A DNA stretch of 53,686 nt from assembly GCA_021733945.1 (NCBI GenBank), contig JAIPJX010000013.1, positions 1 through 53,686 on the forward strand, given 5' to 3'. Origin of the DNA: Verrucomicrobiota bacterium (GTDB lineage: Bacteria > Verrucomicrobiota > Verrucomicrobiia > Limisphaerales > SIBE01). Positions 9,137 through 18,214 of the stretch are shown piece after piece (position 1 is the first letter of the stretch; each line of letters starts with the position of its first letter). The position numbers and the translations under genes were made by a program. Under the pieces are notes generated by a model. The model saw nothing but the letters and a program-made list of their open reading frames with translations, searched no databases and had not been told where the DNA came from.

Positions 9137-9478
9137 TTAATCAAACCATTCGTCCGCGGGATCAAACGCCGGAATCACAACGTTGAGGATCGTCATTCGG
9201 CCGACCGCCCGATGCCGACATCCCGGTTTGATCAGAATCGAGGTCATCGGCCGAATCGGAATCAGCTCCCCGTCCAACTCCATCGAACCCTCGCCCTCAA
9301 GCACCACATAGATTTCCGTCAGCGTCTTGTGGTAGTGAGTCCGGGCATCCTCCTGAATCTCGACCCGATGCACGGTTGCCAGAGGGTTGTCCGCCCCTCC
9401 AAAGGCACGCCGCGTGATTCCGCAGGGACATTGCTTCGGATCGATGGTGTCCAACTGTGAAACAAGATAATTGGCCAT
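9137..9478 (-). CDS. Small cupin-domain protein
   Basis: 113 residues from the ATG at 9478 (MANYLVSQLD). In-frame starts further upstream (9490, 9547) are possible. It is a single-domain cupin_2 fold: RTHYHKTLTEIYVVLEGEGS supplies the HxH and the E of motif 1, and LIKPGCRHRAVG supplies the motif 2 His. These residues normally bind a divalent metal. Such proteins often act as sugar isomerases, oxygenases or metabolite binders. It sits tail to tail with the uronate-isomerase-like gene (58 bp apart), which fits a carbohydrate role but does not prove one. It contains a CPC motif near residue 17. Confidence 0.78.
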   Translation of the reverse strand: MANYLVSQLDTIDPKQCPCGITRRAFGGADNPLATVHRVEIQEDARTHYHKTLTEIYVVLEGEGSMELDGELIPIRPMTSILIKPGCRHRAVGRMTILNVVIPAFDPADEWFD

Positions 9479-9564
9479 GCCCACAATCATGCAGGAATCC
9501 AGGATCCCGGCGCAAACCTTCTCGCTGACCGACCCAATCCCCGCCAATCCGGATCAACGGGGGC

Positions 9565-10530
9565 TCATTCGCTCCTTTTACCCGGGTCGGACCGCCCGGA
9601 TTCACCCTCGGGAACGGTCACGACCCCTGTCGCGGGATCATAAGGAAAACTTTTTCCGGATACCGGATCCAGCGGTACCCCGGCCAAATACCCCGGCACC
9701 AGATCCAGGAGTGTTCGAGGTGGAGCCCCCGTTTCCAGGGTGTGGGCGTGTACCGCCAGTTTCAGGATCACAGACCGGAACACCTGGGTGTGAACCTCTT
9801 GCTTGGACCGGAAATTGTCCAGGACGGGTTTGATGGCCTGGGGCATGAGTTTTGCCACCAATCGCTGCCACCAGGGAAACAGGCGACGTACATACCGTCG
9901 TTCGTTCCCGAGCGTGTCCTCCGCAGACTCGGCGTCCGCTTCCACCTCCTCCAGGGCTCGGACCAGGTGCCGGGTCTGGGATGCATCCAACTCTGGTTGC
10001 ATGGCGTCCAGGTGGTTTAAGCCGATTCGTTCGAGTGCAAACCCAACCAATCGATCCATCATCGACCCGCCCCGCGAACAGGCCTGCCCGAACCGAACGC
10101 ACTCCAGATGATGCCGCACCGCGTCCGCGGGGCGTCCCTCCGATGCGGCAATCAATCCCTCGGCCACCAGCCCCCGCCCCAGCATTTTGAAGGCTTTCAC
10201 CTCCGCAAGATGTTGGGTCGCGTGGGTCGTCGCATCGACACCGGTTGGAAACACCACCATGGATTCCAACATGAGACCCTCGCGAATCAACCGAAAAGCC
10301 TCCTGATTGGACCGCACAAACTCCCGGGTTTCCGCGCCGGAACCCTTCATTTCATCGGGCAGTTGCCCCACCAGGGCATTGCCCGCCTCCAGAAACCGTT
10401 CGTAACCATTGGGAACCGGGGGAGGCGATTGATCCGCCCCCCCGTTCAAAACCACCATGGCAACCCCCACACCGAAGGCCAGAACGACCGTCATCCACTT
10501 GAGAGCTCCTGAGAAACCAGCGCCTTGCAT
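9565..10530 (-). CDS. Membrane-anchored hypothetical protein
   Basis: 321 residues with one N-terminal transmembrane segment (about 12-30, MTVVLAFGVGVAMVVL) and a large helical domain predicted to be outside the membrane. The last 60 residues contain LDLVPGYLAGVPLDPVSGKSFPYDP, which resembles the C-terminal 'PLDPWGxPYxY' end of type II secretion pseudopilin-like proteins and is also common in large Verrucomicrobiota hypothetical families. No enzyme motif is seen. It is divergent from the cytochrome-FGE gene with 134 bp between starts and may share a promoter region with it. Confidence 0.72.
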   Translation of the reverse strand: MQGAGFSGALKWMTVVLAFGVGVAMVVLNGGADQSPPPVPNGYERFLEAGNALVGQLPDEMKGSGAETREFVRSNQEAFRLIREGLMLESMVVFPTGVDATTHATQHLAEVKAFKMLGRGLVAEGLIAASEGRPADAVRHHLECVRFGQACSRGGSMMDRLVGFALERIGLNHLDAMQPELDASQTRHLVRALEEVEADAESAEDTLGNERRYVRRLFPWWQRLVAKLMPQAIKPVLDNFRSKQEVHTQVFRSVILKLAVHAHTLETGAPPRTLLDLVPGYLAGVPLDPVSGKSFPYDPATGVVTVPEGESGRSDPGKRSE

Positions 10531-10664
10531 GCTTCCCGTTTACACCCGGAGCCCCTCCGCCGCGATTATAAAACACCCCGCCCGATTCCAATGAATCCGC
10601 ACATAGATTTTGACATCCCGGGACCCGTTGTGAAACAGTACCGAAAGTCCCTCCGGGATACACC

Positions 10665-12398
10665 ATGAAATTACAGTCGAATTATTTACACAAAGGCTTT
10701 CTCCTCGCATCGGGATGTTTCGTAGCGCTCGCACAGGCGGCTGAACGGGTCGATTTTGAGAAGGAAATCAAACCAATTCTGGAACTCCAGTGCCTCAGCT
10801 GTCACGGCGCGGAAAAACCCAAGGGCGACCTTCGGTTGGACACTCGTGCAAACGCGATGATCGGGGGCGAAAACGGCCCGTCCATCGTGGTTGGCAAACC
10901 CGAAGAAAGTTCCCTTTTCACCCTCACGGTGTTGCCGCCTGACGATGACGACATCATGCCACCCAAGGGCGAGCCTCTTTCCAAACAGCAGACCGACGCG
11001 CTGCGCCACTGGATTGAACAGGGTGCCATCTGGCCCGAAGACCTCGTCCTGACCGGTGTCCGGAAAATCGATTTCGTCAAGGACATCCAGCCGATTCTCG
11101 AGTTTTCGTGCGTGTCCTGCCACCGGGAAGGCCATGCGGACGGCGACCTCCGTCTGGACGACGCGGAATTTGCCTTTCGCGGCGGATCGAGCGGACCGTC
11201 CATCATTCCCGGCAAAGCCCTCGCCAGCATGGTCTACACGACCACCGTGCTCGATTCCGACCACGAGTATCTCATGCCGCCCAAATCAAAGGGCGGCCCC
11301 CTGCCCGTCGAACAAACCGATTTGCTGTGGGACTGGATCAATCAGGGTGCCGTCTGGCCAAAGGACCTGAAACTGCTTCCCCGCAAAGTCGCTGCCGCGG
11401 TTGAACAGGCACTCAAAACCGCCACCTTGATCCACGGCCAGTTGATCAGCAAACTCGATGTGCGCACTGTGGCCGAGATGAAGCCATACTCCGAACTGAT
11501 TCCAGGCACCCGCGTTGAGTTTGGGATGGTACCGCTGCCCGGTGGCGAATTCGTCATGGGCAGCCCTCAGGATGAAGACGGTCGGGCACCGGACGAAGGC
11601 CCCCAACACAGGGTGGCGATCGAACCGTTCTGGATGGGCACCCACGAGGTCACCTGGAGCGAGTACGAAATGTTCATGTATCCCACGGAAGAGAAAAAGA
11701 TCCGCCAACAGCACGAGTACAATGAGGATCTCTACCCCGGTGCAGACGCGGTCAGCCGCCCCACATCCCCCTATGTCGAAATGAGCTTTGGCATGGGCAA
11801 GGACGGCTATCCGGCCATCAGCATGACACAGCATGCGGCCAACAAATACTGTGAATGGCTCAGTGCCAAGACCGGGCATTTTTACCGGCTCCCGACCGAA
11901 GCCGAATGGGAATACGCCTGCCGTGCCGGAACCACCACGGCTTACTCGTTCGGAAACGACCCATCGGCTCTGGAGGACTACGCGTGGTTCGCGGACAACA
12001 GTGACTACAAATACCAGAAAATCGGGACCAAGAAACCCAATCCCTGGGGGTTGTACGACATGCACGGAAACGTGGCCGAATGGACTCTGGACCAATACTC
12101 CGAGGATTATTACGCCCAGTTCAAGGACACTCTGGCCCGGGAACCATGGAACAAAGCCACAAGACCCTACCCACACACCGTCCGGGGTGGATCCTGGGAC
12201 GATGACGCGGAGGCGCTCCGCAGCGCTGCCCGCCGGTACTCCGACAAATCGTGGAAACAGCAGGACCCCCAGCTTCCCAAGAGCATCTGGTACCTCACCG
12301 ACGCCCAGTTTATTGGCTTTCGTGTGATCCGTCCCCTGGTCGTGCCCTCCGCAGAGGTGCTATCTAAGTATTGGACAAGTGGCGTGGAAAATGAGTAA
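10665..12398 (+). CDS. Exported double cytochrome (PSCyt1) fused to FGE/SUMF1-like domain
   Basis: 577 residues with a signal peptide (cleavage near AQA, residue 24). Two consecutive PSCyt1-like modules follow, each with a haem-binding motif: CLSCH near 42 and CVSCH near 148, and each ending in a MPPK segment that can donate the distal Met. Residues about 285-557 form an FGE/sulfatase-modifying-factor-like fold (MVPLPGGEFVMGSP, LPTEAEWEYACRAGT near 408, WGLYDMHGNVAEW, VRGGSWDDD, GFRVIRP). The copper-binding cysteines of true formylglycine-generating enzymes are not evident near GGSW, so a binding or structural role is likelier than formylglycine formation (inference). It lies 110 bp upstream of a Tat-exported Gfo/Idh/MocA oxidoreductase and probably forms an operon with it, ending at the terminator near 13900. 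Confidence 0.9.
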   Translation: MKLQSNYLHKGFLLASGCFVALAQAAERVDFEKEIKPILELQCLSCHGAEKPKGDLRLDTRANAMIGGENGPSIVVGKPEESSLFTLTVLPPDDDDIMPPKGEPLSKQQTDALRHWIEQGAIWPEDLVLTGVRKIDFVKDIQPILEFSCVSCHREGHADGDLRLDDAEFAFRGGSSGPSIIPGKALASMVYTTTVLDSDHEYLMPPKSKGGPLPVEQTDLLWDWINQGAVWPKDLKLLPRKVAAAVEQALKTATLIHGQLISKLDVRTVAEMKPYSELIPGTRVEFGMVPLPGGEFVMGSPQDEDGRAPDEGPQHRVAIEPFWMGTHEVTWSEYEMFMYPTEEKKIRQQHEYNEDLYPGADAVSRPTSPYVEMSFGMGKDGYPAISMTQHAANKYCEWLSAKTGHFYRLPTEAEWEYACRAGTTTAYSFGNDPSALEDYAWFADNSDYKYQKIGTKKPNPWGLYDMHGNVAEWTLDQYSEDYYAQFKDTLAREPWNKATRPYPHTVRGGSWDDDAEALRSAARRYSDKSWKQQDPQLPKSIWYLTDAQFIGFRVIRPLVVPSAEVLSKYWTSGVENE

Positions 12399-12508
12399 CC
12401 TGATGCCCGATCCCGCACCGTCGCCCGGCAGAACCGCCCCATCCCGTTCTGCGTGGCAGTCGTGAGCGCGGGACACTCCGGACATCGGTAGGAAAACTAA
12501 AAAACGCT

Positions 12509-13873
12509 ATGACCAACGAAAACAAAAAATATTCCAGCGGTGATGTCTCACGGCGGGATTTCCTCAGAACGAGCTCCCTCGCGGTGGGCGGTGCCGTCAT
12601 TGGCAGTCTGTCAGCCGAACGGGGCGCACACGCCGCCAGTGATGACACCATCAAGGTGGCCCTGATCGGATGCGGCGGCCGGGGAACCGGCGCGGCCAGC
12701 CAGGCCCTCTCCACCGAAGGCAGCGTGCGCCTGATCGCCATGGCCGACGTATTCGACGGCCACCTGCAGAGCAAACTGGAAGTTTTGCAGAAAGAGGCCA
12801 AGGATAAGGTGGACGTGCCCAAGGACCGTCAGTTCATCGGGTTCGACGCTTACAAGGACGCCATTGCCCTTGCCGATCTCGTCATTCTCACCACGCCTCC
12901 GGGCATTCGCCCGATTCATTTCGAGGAGGCCGTGCGCCAGGGAAAAAACATCTTCATGGAAAAACCGGTCGCCGTCGACGGCCCGGGCATCCGGCGGGTG
13001 ATTGCAGCCGCCCAGGAAGCCAAGAAGAAGAACCTCAAAATCGGTGTCGGCCTGCAGCGCCGCCACGAGACCCCCTATCTGGAGACCATCAAACGCCTTC
13101 ACAACGGGGCCATCGGTGACATTACCTCGATGCGCTGCTACTGGAACGGCAGCACACCCTGGGTCCACACCCGGGAGTCCCTCGCGAAACAATTTGGACG
13201 GCCCCTCACCGAGATGGAATATCAGTTGAAAAACTGGTACTACTTCGTCTGGCTCTGCGGCGATCACATCGTCGAACAACACATCCACAATCTGGACGTG
13301 ATCAACTGGGTGAAGAACGGATACCCCGTCAAAGCCCGTGGCATGGGTGGATGCGAAGTGCGCAAGGGCAACGATTACGGCGAAATCTTCGACCATCACT
13401 CGGTCGAATTTGAATACGCCGATGGATCGATCCTCCACAGCATGTGCCGTCATCAACCCGGGTGCTGGAACAGCGTTTCCGAACACGTCGTCGGCACCAA
13501 GGGCCGCTGCCATGTCGGCGGCGACCGCGGCGGACACCGGATCGAGGGCGAAAACGCCTGGAGTTTCCCGCGTGGCACCCCCACCAAGAACCCATACCAG
13601 CAGGAACACGACGATTTGTTCGCGGCCATCCGGGACGACAAACCCTACAACGAGGCCGAACGTGGCGCCATGAGCACGCTCACGGCGATCCTTGGTCGCA
13701 TGGCGACTTATTCGGGCAAGGAAATCACATTTGACCAGGCCCTCAATTCACAGGTGGATCATCTGCCGAAGATCTTCGCCTGGGACGCACCCGCACCGGT
13801 GCAACCCAATCCCGATGGCTCCTACAACCTTCCGATTCCCGGAAACGCGGAGTGGCTCAAGAAAATCGTGTAG
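12509..13873 (+). CDS. Tat-exported Gfo/Idh/MocA family oxidoreductase
   Basis: 454 residues. The N-terminus carries a twin-arginine signal (SRRDFLRTSS, 14-23) with a hydrophobic stretch and an AHA-A cleavage site near 43. The Rossmann nucleotide-binding motif VALIGCGGRGTG starts near 49, and MEKPVAVDG near 149 contains the EKP motif typical of the family. GDHIVEQHIHNLD near 250 supplies the conserved D/H residues of the C-terminal domain. Family members oxidise or reduce sugars and cyclitols with a tightly bound NAD(P). Tat export implies the cofactor is inserted before transport. The upstream cytochrome-FGE protein could be an electron-transfer partner (inference). A weak AGGA lies 5' of the ATG. 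An intrinsic terminator follows directly. Confidence 0.92.
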   Translation: MTNENKKYSSGDVSRRDFLRTSSLAVGGAVIGSLSAERGAHAASDDTIKVALIGCGGRGTGAASQALSTEGSVRLIAMADVFDGHLQSKLEVLQKEAKDKVDVPKDRQFIGFDAYKDAIALADLVILTTPPGIRPIHFEEAVRQGKNIFMEKPVAVDGPGIRRVIAAAQEAKKKNLKIGVGLQRRHETPYLETIKRLHNGAIGDITSMRCYWNGSTPWVHTRESLAKQFGRPLTEMEYQLKNWYYFVWLCGDHIVEQHIHNLDVINWVKNGYPVKARGMGGCEVRKGNDYGEIFDHHSVEFEYADGSILHSMCRHQPGCWNSVSEHVVGTKGRCHVGGDRGGHRIEGENAWSFPRGTPTKNPYQQEHDDLFAAIRDDKPYNEAERGAMSTLTAILGRMATYSGKEITFDQALNSQVDHLPKIFAWDAPAPVQPNPDGSYNLPIPGNAEWLKKIV

Positions 13874-13891
13874 TTGCACCGTACGCTCTCA

Positions 13892-13922
13892 AGCCCGCAT
13901 CGGATCCCGATGCGGGCTTTTT
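13892..13922 (+). terminator. Intrinsic terminator after the oxidoreductase gene
   Basis: A perfect 12-bp stem, agcccgcatcgg (13892-13903) and ccgatgcgggct (13907-13918), with a 3-base loop, is followed by a T-run through 13922. It begins 19 bp after the stop codon. It ends the plus-strand unit 10665-13873 and lies between this gene and the convergent clpB gene. Confidence 0.93.
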
Positions 13923-13988
13923 GTTGCCAGTCACCGCCCGGCAAGCCCAGCTCAATCACGACTGTCATTCCCGACGAATCAGGATTTC

Positions 13989-16595
13989 TCAGGATTTCTC
14001 CAACTGCAATCCCGAGTCCCCTGCCGAAACCCGGATCTCATCTCCCGCCGCAAAAGTTCCGTCCAACAACCGCAATGCCAGCGGATCCAGAAGATGCTCC
14101 TGGATGGCCCGCTTGAGGGGACGCGCTCCGAAATGGGGATCATACCCTTCCCTGGCCAGGTAACCTTTTGCAGATTCATCCAACTCGAGCCGAAGCTCCC
14201 GGTCGGCCAGGCGCTTGCGAACTCGCTCCAACTGGATGTCCACGATCGTTACCAACTCCTCCTGAGTCAGATTGTGAAAGACAATGCTGTCATCCACCCG
14301 GTTGAGAAACTCCGGCCGAAACTGTCCCTTCATCTCGGCCCGGACCCTGACCTCCATCTGGGCCGTCGCTTCCTCGGAGAGATCCCCGCGATCGGCGTAT
14401 TCCTGAATGATGGCCGATCCGATGTTGCTGGTCATGATGATAATCGTGTTCTTGAAATCGATGGTGCGGCCCTGTCCGTCGGTCAACCTGCCGTCATCCA
14501 GCACCTGGAGCAACACATGGAACACATCGTGGTGCGCCTTCTCAATCTCATCAAACAACACCACGCAGTAGGGATGCCGACGCACCGATTCGCTCAACTG
14601 ACCGCCCTCCTCATAGCCCACATAGCCTGGAGGTGCCCCGATCAACCGGGCAACGGCGTGTTTCTCCATGTATTCACTCATGTCGATACGAATCATCGAC
14701 CCCTCGTCATCAAACAGGAATTCCGCCAATGCCCTGGCAAGCTCTGTTTTTCCGACACCCGTCGGGCCCAGAAAAATGAACGAACCCATCGGTCGATCCG
14801 GATCCTGCATTCCGCTCCTGGCCCGACGCACTGCGTTGGAAACCGCCCTGATCGCTTCAGACTGACCCACGACACGATTCTGGAGGCGTTCCTCCATCTT
14901 CACCAGCTTCTGACGTTCACCTTCGAGCATCCGGTTCACCGGCACTCCGCTCCACAGTGAAACCACCTTGGCAATGTCGTCCTCGGTCACCTCCTCATTG
15001 AGCAACCGCTGACCTGCCGGTCGCTCATGAAGCAGTTGCTGCGCCGCCGCAAACTGTTTCTGCAGTTCGGGCAGGCGCCCGTACTGGATCTGCGCCGCGG
15101 TGCTGAGATCCCCGTTGCGCTGGGCCTTCTCCTGTTCCTGCCTCAACGCCTCAATCTCGCCGCTGATCTTGCTCACCGAATTGATCGAATCCTTTTCATT
15201 CTGCCACTGTGCCTTCAAATGGGCCGATTGCTCCTTGAGATTCGCCAGCTCCCGCTCAATTTTCTTGAGACGTTCCCGGGAAACCTCATCCTTCTCCTTT
15301 CGCAGAGCCGTCTGCTCGATCTCCAGCTGCATCACCTGCCGATCCAATTGATCAATCTCCACCGGCATCGAATCCAGTTCCATCCGTAGTCGGGACGACG
15401 CTTCGTCCATGAGATCAACCGCCTTGTCGGGAAGAAACCGATCCGTGATGTACCGGTGCGAAAGCCGCGCCGCCGCCACCAGGGCCGCATCCTGTATCCG
15501 AATTCCATGGTGCACTTCGTAGCGCTCCTTCAATCCCCGGAGAATCGCAATGGTACCTTCCACACTCGGTTCATTGACCATGACCGGCTGAAACCGACGC
15601 TCCAACGCCGCATCCTTTTCGATGTACTTGCGGTATTCATTCAGGGTCGTTGCTCCGATGCACCGCAATTCGCCGCGCGCCAACTGCGGTTTGAGCATGT
15701 TCGCGGCGTCGGCCGAACCTTCCGCAGCGCCCGCCCCCACCAGCGTGTGCAGCTCGTCGATGAAGAGAATCACGTTTCCCGCACTCGAACTGACCTCCTT
15801 TAGAAACGCCTTGAGCCGGTCTTCAAATTCGCCCCTGTATTTCGCCCCGGCGATCATGGCCCCAAGATCCATCGAAACCAGGCGCTTGTTCCTGAGGGAT
15901 TCGGGGATGTCACCGCCAACGATGCGCCGCGCCAACCCCTCGGCAATCGCCGTCTTTCCCACCCCGGGTTCACCAATCAACACCGGGTTGTTCTTGGTCC
16001 GGCGGGTCAACACCTGCATCACCCGGCGTATTTCTTCGTCCCGCCCGATCACCGGATCGATCTTTCCAGCGCGCGCCGCGGCGGTGAGATCCCGCCCGTA
16101 TTTTTCCAGGGCCTGAAATTTGTCCTCCGGATTGGGGTCCGTCACCCGCTGATTGCCCCGAAGCTCGGCCAGGGCCTTCAGCACGATGTCGCGCTTGAGC
16201 CCATGGGCACCGAGGATTCGCGCTATGGAGCGCCCCCCCGCGTCGATCAGGCCGAGAAGAAGATGTTCCGTGCTCACATATTCATCCTTGAGCTTGCGAG
16301 CCTCCGCCTCGGCGGCGTCGAATGTCTTGCGCAGGTCTGCGCTCGCAAACAGTTCACGAGCCCCCTCGCCATGCACCTTCGGGCGACGAGCGAGTTCCTG
16401 CTCCGTCTCTTCGGCGAGTTTGGAAACCGCCACCCCCAGTTTTTGAAGGATCGATGGAATCAGGCTTTCCTCCTGCCGAACCAGAGCCAAAAGCAGGTGT
16501 TCAGCGTCCAACTCCTGATGCGCGCGGTCCCGGGCGAGAGCCTGCGCCGCCTGAATCACCTCCTGTGCCTTGATCGTCAATCGTTCGTTTCGCAT
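13989..16595 (-). CDS. clpB: ATP-dependent disaggregase ClpB
   Basis: 868 residues from the ATG at 16595 ([12 protein letters not shown]), which matches the usual ClpB start. In-frame codons further upstream would add a non-homologous leader. The order is: N-terminal double Clp repeat (about 1-145), AAA1 with Walker A GEPGVGKT at 208-215, a coiled-coil middle domain (about 400-520) that sets ClpB apart from ClpA/ClpC, and AAA2 with GPTGVGKT near 600 and sensor residues. No ClpP-binding loop is expected. ClpB rescues aggregated proteins with DnaK/DnaJ/GrpE in the cytoplasm. It is monocistronic here. No clear heat-shock element (CIRCE inverted repeat) is visible upstream, and there is no strong Shine-Dalgarno. 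Confidence 0.97.
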   Translation of the reverse strand: MRNERLTIKAQEVIQAAQALARDRAHQELDAEHLLLALVRQEESLIPSILQKLGVAVSKLAEETEQELARRPKVHGEGARELFASADLRKTFDAAEAEARKLKDEYVSTEHLLLGLIDAGGRSIARILGAHGLKRDIVLKALAELRGNQRVTDPNPEDKFQALEKYGRDLTAAARAGKIDPVIGRDEEIRRVMQVLTRRTKNNPVLIGEPGVGKTAIAEGLARRIVGGDIPESLRNKRLVSMDLGAMIAGAKYRGEFEDRLKAFLKEVSSSAGNVILFIDELHTLVGAGAAEGSADAANMLKPQLARGELRCIGATTLNEYRKYIEKDAALERRFQPVMVNEPSVEGTIAILRGLKERYEVHHGIRIQDAALVAAARLSHRYITDRFLPDKAVDLMDEASSRLRMELDSMPVEIDQLDRQVMQLEIEQTALRKEKDEVSRERLKKIERELANLKEQSAHLKAQWQNEKDSINSVSKISGEIEALRQEQEKAQRNGDLSTAAQIQYGRLPELQKQFAAAQQLLHERPAGQRLLNEEVTEDDIAKVVSLWSGVPVNRMLEGERQKLVKMEERLQNRVVGQSEAIRAVSNAVRRARSGMQDPDRPMGSFIFLGPTGVGKTELARALAEFLFDDEGSMIRIDMSEYMEKHAVARLIGAPPGYVGYEEGGQLSESVRRHPYCVVLFDEIEKAHHDVFHVLLQVLDDGRLTDGQGRTIDFKNTIIIMTSNIGSAIIQEYADRGDLSEEATAQMEVRVRAEMKGQFRPEFLNRVDDSIVFHNLTQEELVTIVDIQLERVRKRLADRELRLELDESAKGYLAREGYDPHFGARPLKRAIQEHLLDPLALRLLDGTFAAGDEIRVSAGDSGLQLEKS

Positions 16596-16734
16596 GAATA
16601 TCAGATAATCTACTTTCCCGTTTTTACAAGTGAAGCCGCTATCGCGCCCTTTGTCGATCACGCCACCCGGATTTCCGGAACGAAAGAATCTGGAAATCGC
16701 AGCCAACTCAGGGCTTACTGGAGTGAGCATTCAC

Positions 16735-18156
16735 ATGAATCACTACAAGTCCCATCGCAATTTGCCGGCGCTGGCGGGGTTGTGCCCGATGACCGAGGCC
16801 ATGAAACCAGGACTCCCGGTCGATCAATGCGTCGCCCGCCTCAAACGGCTCCATTACGCGTTCAAGAGACTGCATCACATCCTCACGGCGCGACTGACCG
16901 CCGAACCGATCTACGAATTAAAATCAGCCTTCAGCCTTCATGCGCATCTTTGCGCCGAGCAGGTGACCGCCCTTCGCAAACGAGTCGGCGAAATGCGCGA
17001 ACCGCCCCTCGGACTCGATGCGATTCCGGATGCGAACCTGGAGGTTTTCTTCGACGAAATCCTCGCCGCACCGGCAACGGAGGAGCTGGTCGCGGGACTG
17101 TACCAAATGGCATTTCCCGCCCTGAAAGAGGCGGCGGTTCGGTATCTCGGAGAAACCAATCCTCTGGTTGATCAACCAACCGTGCGCCTGGGCCGGATCA
17201 TGCTCATGGATTTGGACGACATTCTGATCTTCGGCGCCAAAGCACGCGAGTGCCTGGCACCCGAAGGCTGCCATCAAGTATCCACCGACTGGCTTGGCCT
17301 CCTCCAGCGCTGCCTCACCGCCGCCGGGGGATTGCACGGCACCGATCCCCGGGACTCGGGCACGGTGGCACGCCACCATTCCCTGACTCCCTACGGCTAC
17401 GATCCAACCCCGCGGCGCGATGATCGGTTTCCGGACCCCTACAACATGGGCGTGAATGCGGAGGTCTTCCTCTACGAACCGAAATTTCCAGCATCCGCCA
17501 AAACGCTGATGATGTATTACAAACGGCTCCGGGAAATCGATGTGCCCGAAATGATGGCCAGCATCATTGTCGAGACTCCGGACAAACCCTGGGATTATTA
17601 CCGGGACATGAGCCGGCAACTCTGGGACGAGGCCCGGCACGCCATGATGGGAGAAGTCGGATTCGTGCATCTGGGCATCGACTGGCGCACGGTCATGGTG
17701 AACTTCACCTGGTCCCTGGCCTTGAATACCCAGCTGAAGCCGATTGAACGCCATGCGGTCCTGTATTTCATCGAACAAGGTTTGATGCCGAAAACCGGCA
17801 AACGCTACGAGTGGGAGGTCGGCAAAGCTTCGGGCAACCCGCTGGCGGCGTTGTTCCAGGATTTCGACTGGGCCGACGAGGTGCTCCATGCGCGGATCGG
17901 ACGCGACTGGTATCTCAAAGAATTCACCAACAGCCAGGAGGGCGTGGCTTATGGCGACACCTGCTGGTCCCGAGTCCTCATGGGCTGGGAGACTTGGCGG
18001 GCACAGGGACTGACCAAACACCGGAACTGGTGGCCCGACCTTTACCGCGAAGCCTGCTCCCTCTGGAAAACAGAACCCGACCCCGATGTCCTGGCTTTTT
18101 CGACAAGCTATCAATCCGTGCGAGCCGACCTGAAAGACATCTCGGCATCGGGTTGA
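16735..18156 (+). CDS. Ferritin-like diiron-fold hypothetical protein
   Basis: 473 residues from the ATG at 16735, supported by GGAG about 11 bases upstream. An earlier in-frame start at 16630 would overlap the clpB upstream region. Helical segments carry the ligand pattern of a ferritin-like four-helix bundle: ELKSAFSLHAHLCAEQ near 60, DEARHAMMGEVGF near 297 and DEVLHARIGRDW near 380, the last two with ExxH-like spacing. Long family members of this sort occur in Verrucomicrobiota and Planctomycetota without a proven function. Oxygen, iron or radical chemistry is inference from the fold. The membrane-fused spermidine-synthase-like gene follows 58 bp downstream on the same strand. Confidence 0.68.
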   Translation: MNHYKSHRNLPALAGLCPMTEAMKPGLPVDQCVARLKRLHYAFKRLHHILTARLTAEPIYELKSAFSLHAHLCAEQVTALRKRVGEMREPPLGLDAIPDANLEVFFDEILAAPATEELVAGLYQMAFPALKEAAVRYLGETNPLVDQPTVRLGRIMLMDLDDILIFGAKARECLAPEGCHQVSTDWLGLLQRCLTAAGGLHGTDPRDSGTVARHHSLTPYGYDPTPRRDDRFPDPYNMGVNAEVFLYEPKFPASAKTLMMYYKRLREIDVPEMMASIIVETPDKPWDYYRDMSRQLWDEARHAMMGEVGFVHLGIDWRTVMVNFTWSLALNTQLKPIERHAVLYFIEQGLMPKTGKRYEWEVGKASGNPLAALFQDFDWADEVLHARIGRDWYLKEFTNSQEGVAYGDTCWSRVLMGWETWRAQGLTKHRNWWPDLYREACSLWKTEPDPDVLAFSTSYQSVRADLKDISASG

Positions 18157-18214
18157 CCGATTGGCGAACCGAATATGGTTGCCCCGCAATCATCGGTCGT
18201 TACCCTTTTTGGCA

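Noticed and set aside
16596-16734. CIRCE or sigma-32-type heat-shock promoter for clpB
   Set aside because: No 9-bp CIRCE inverted repeat and no convincing heat-shock -35/-10 pair was seen in the short upstream region.
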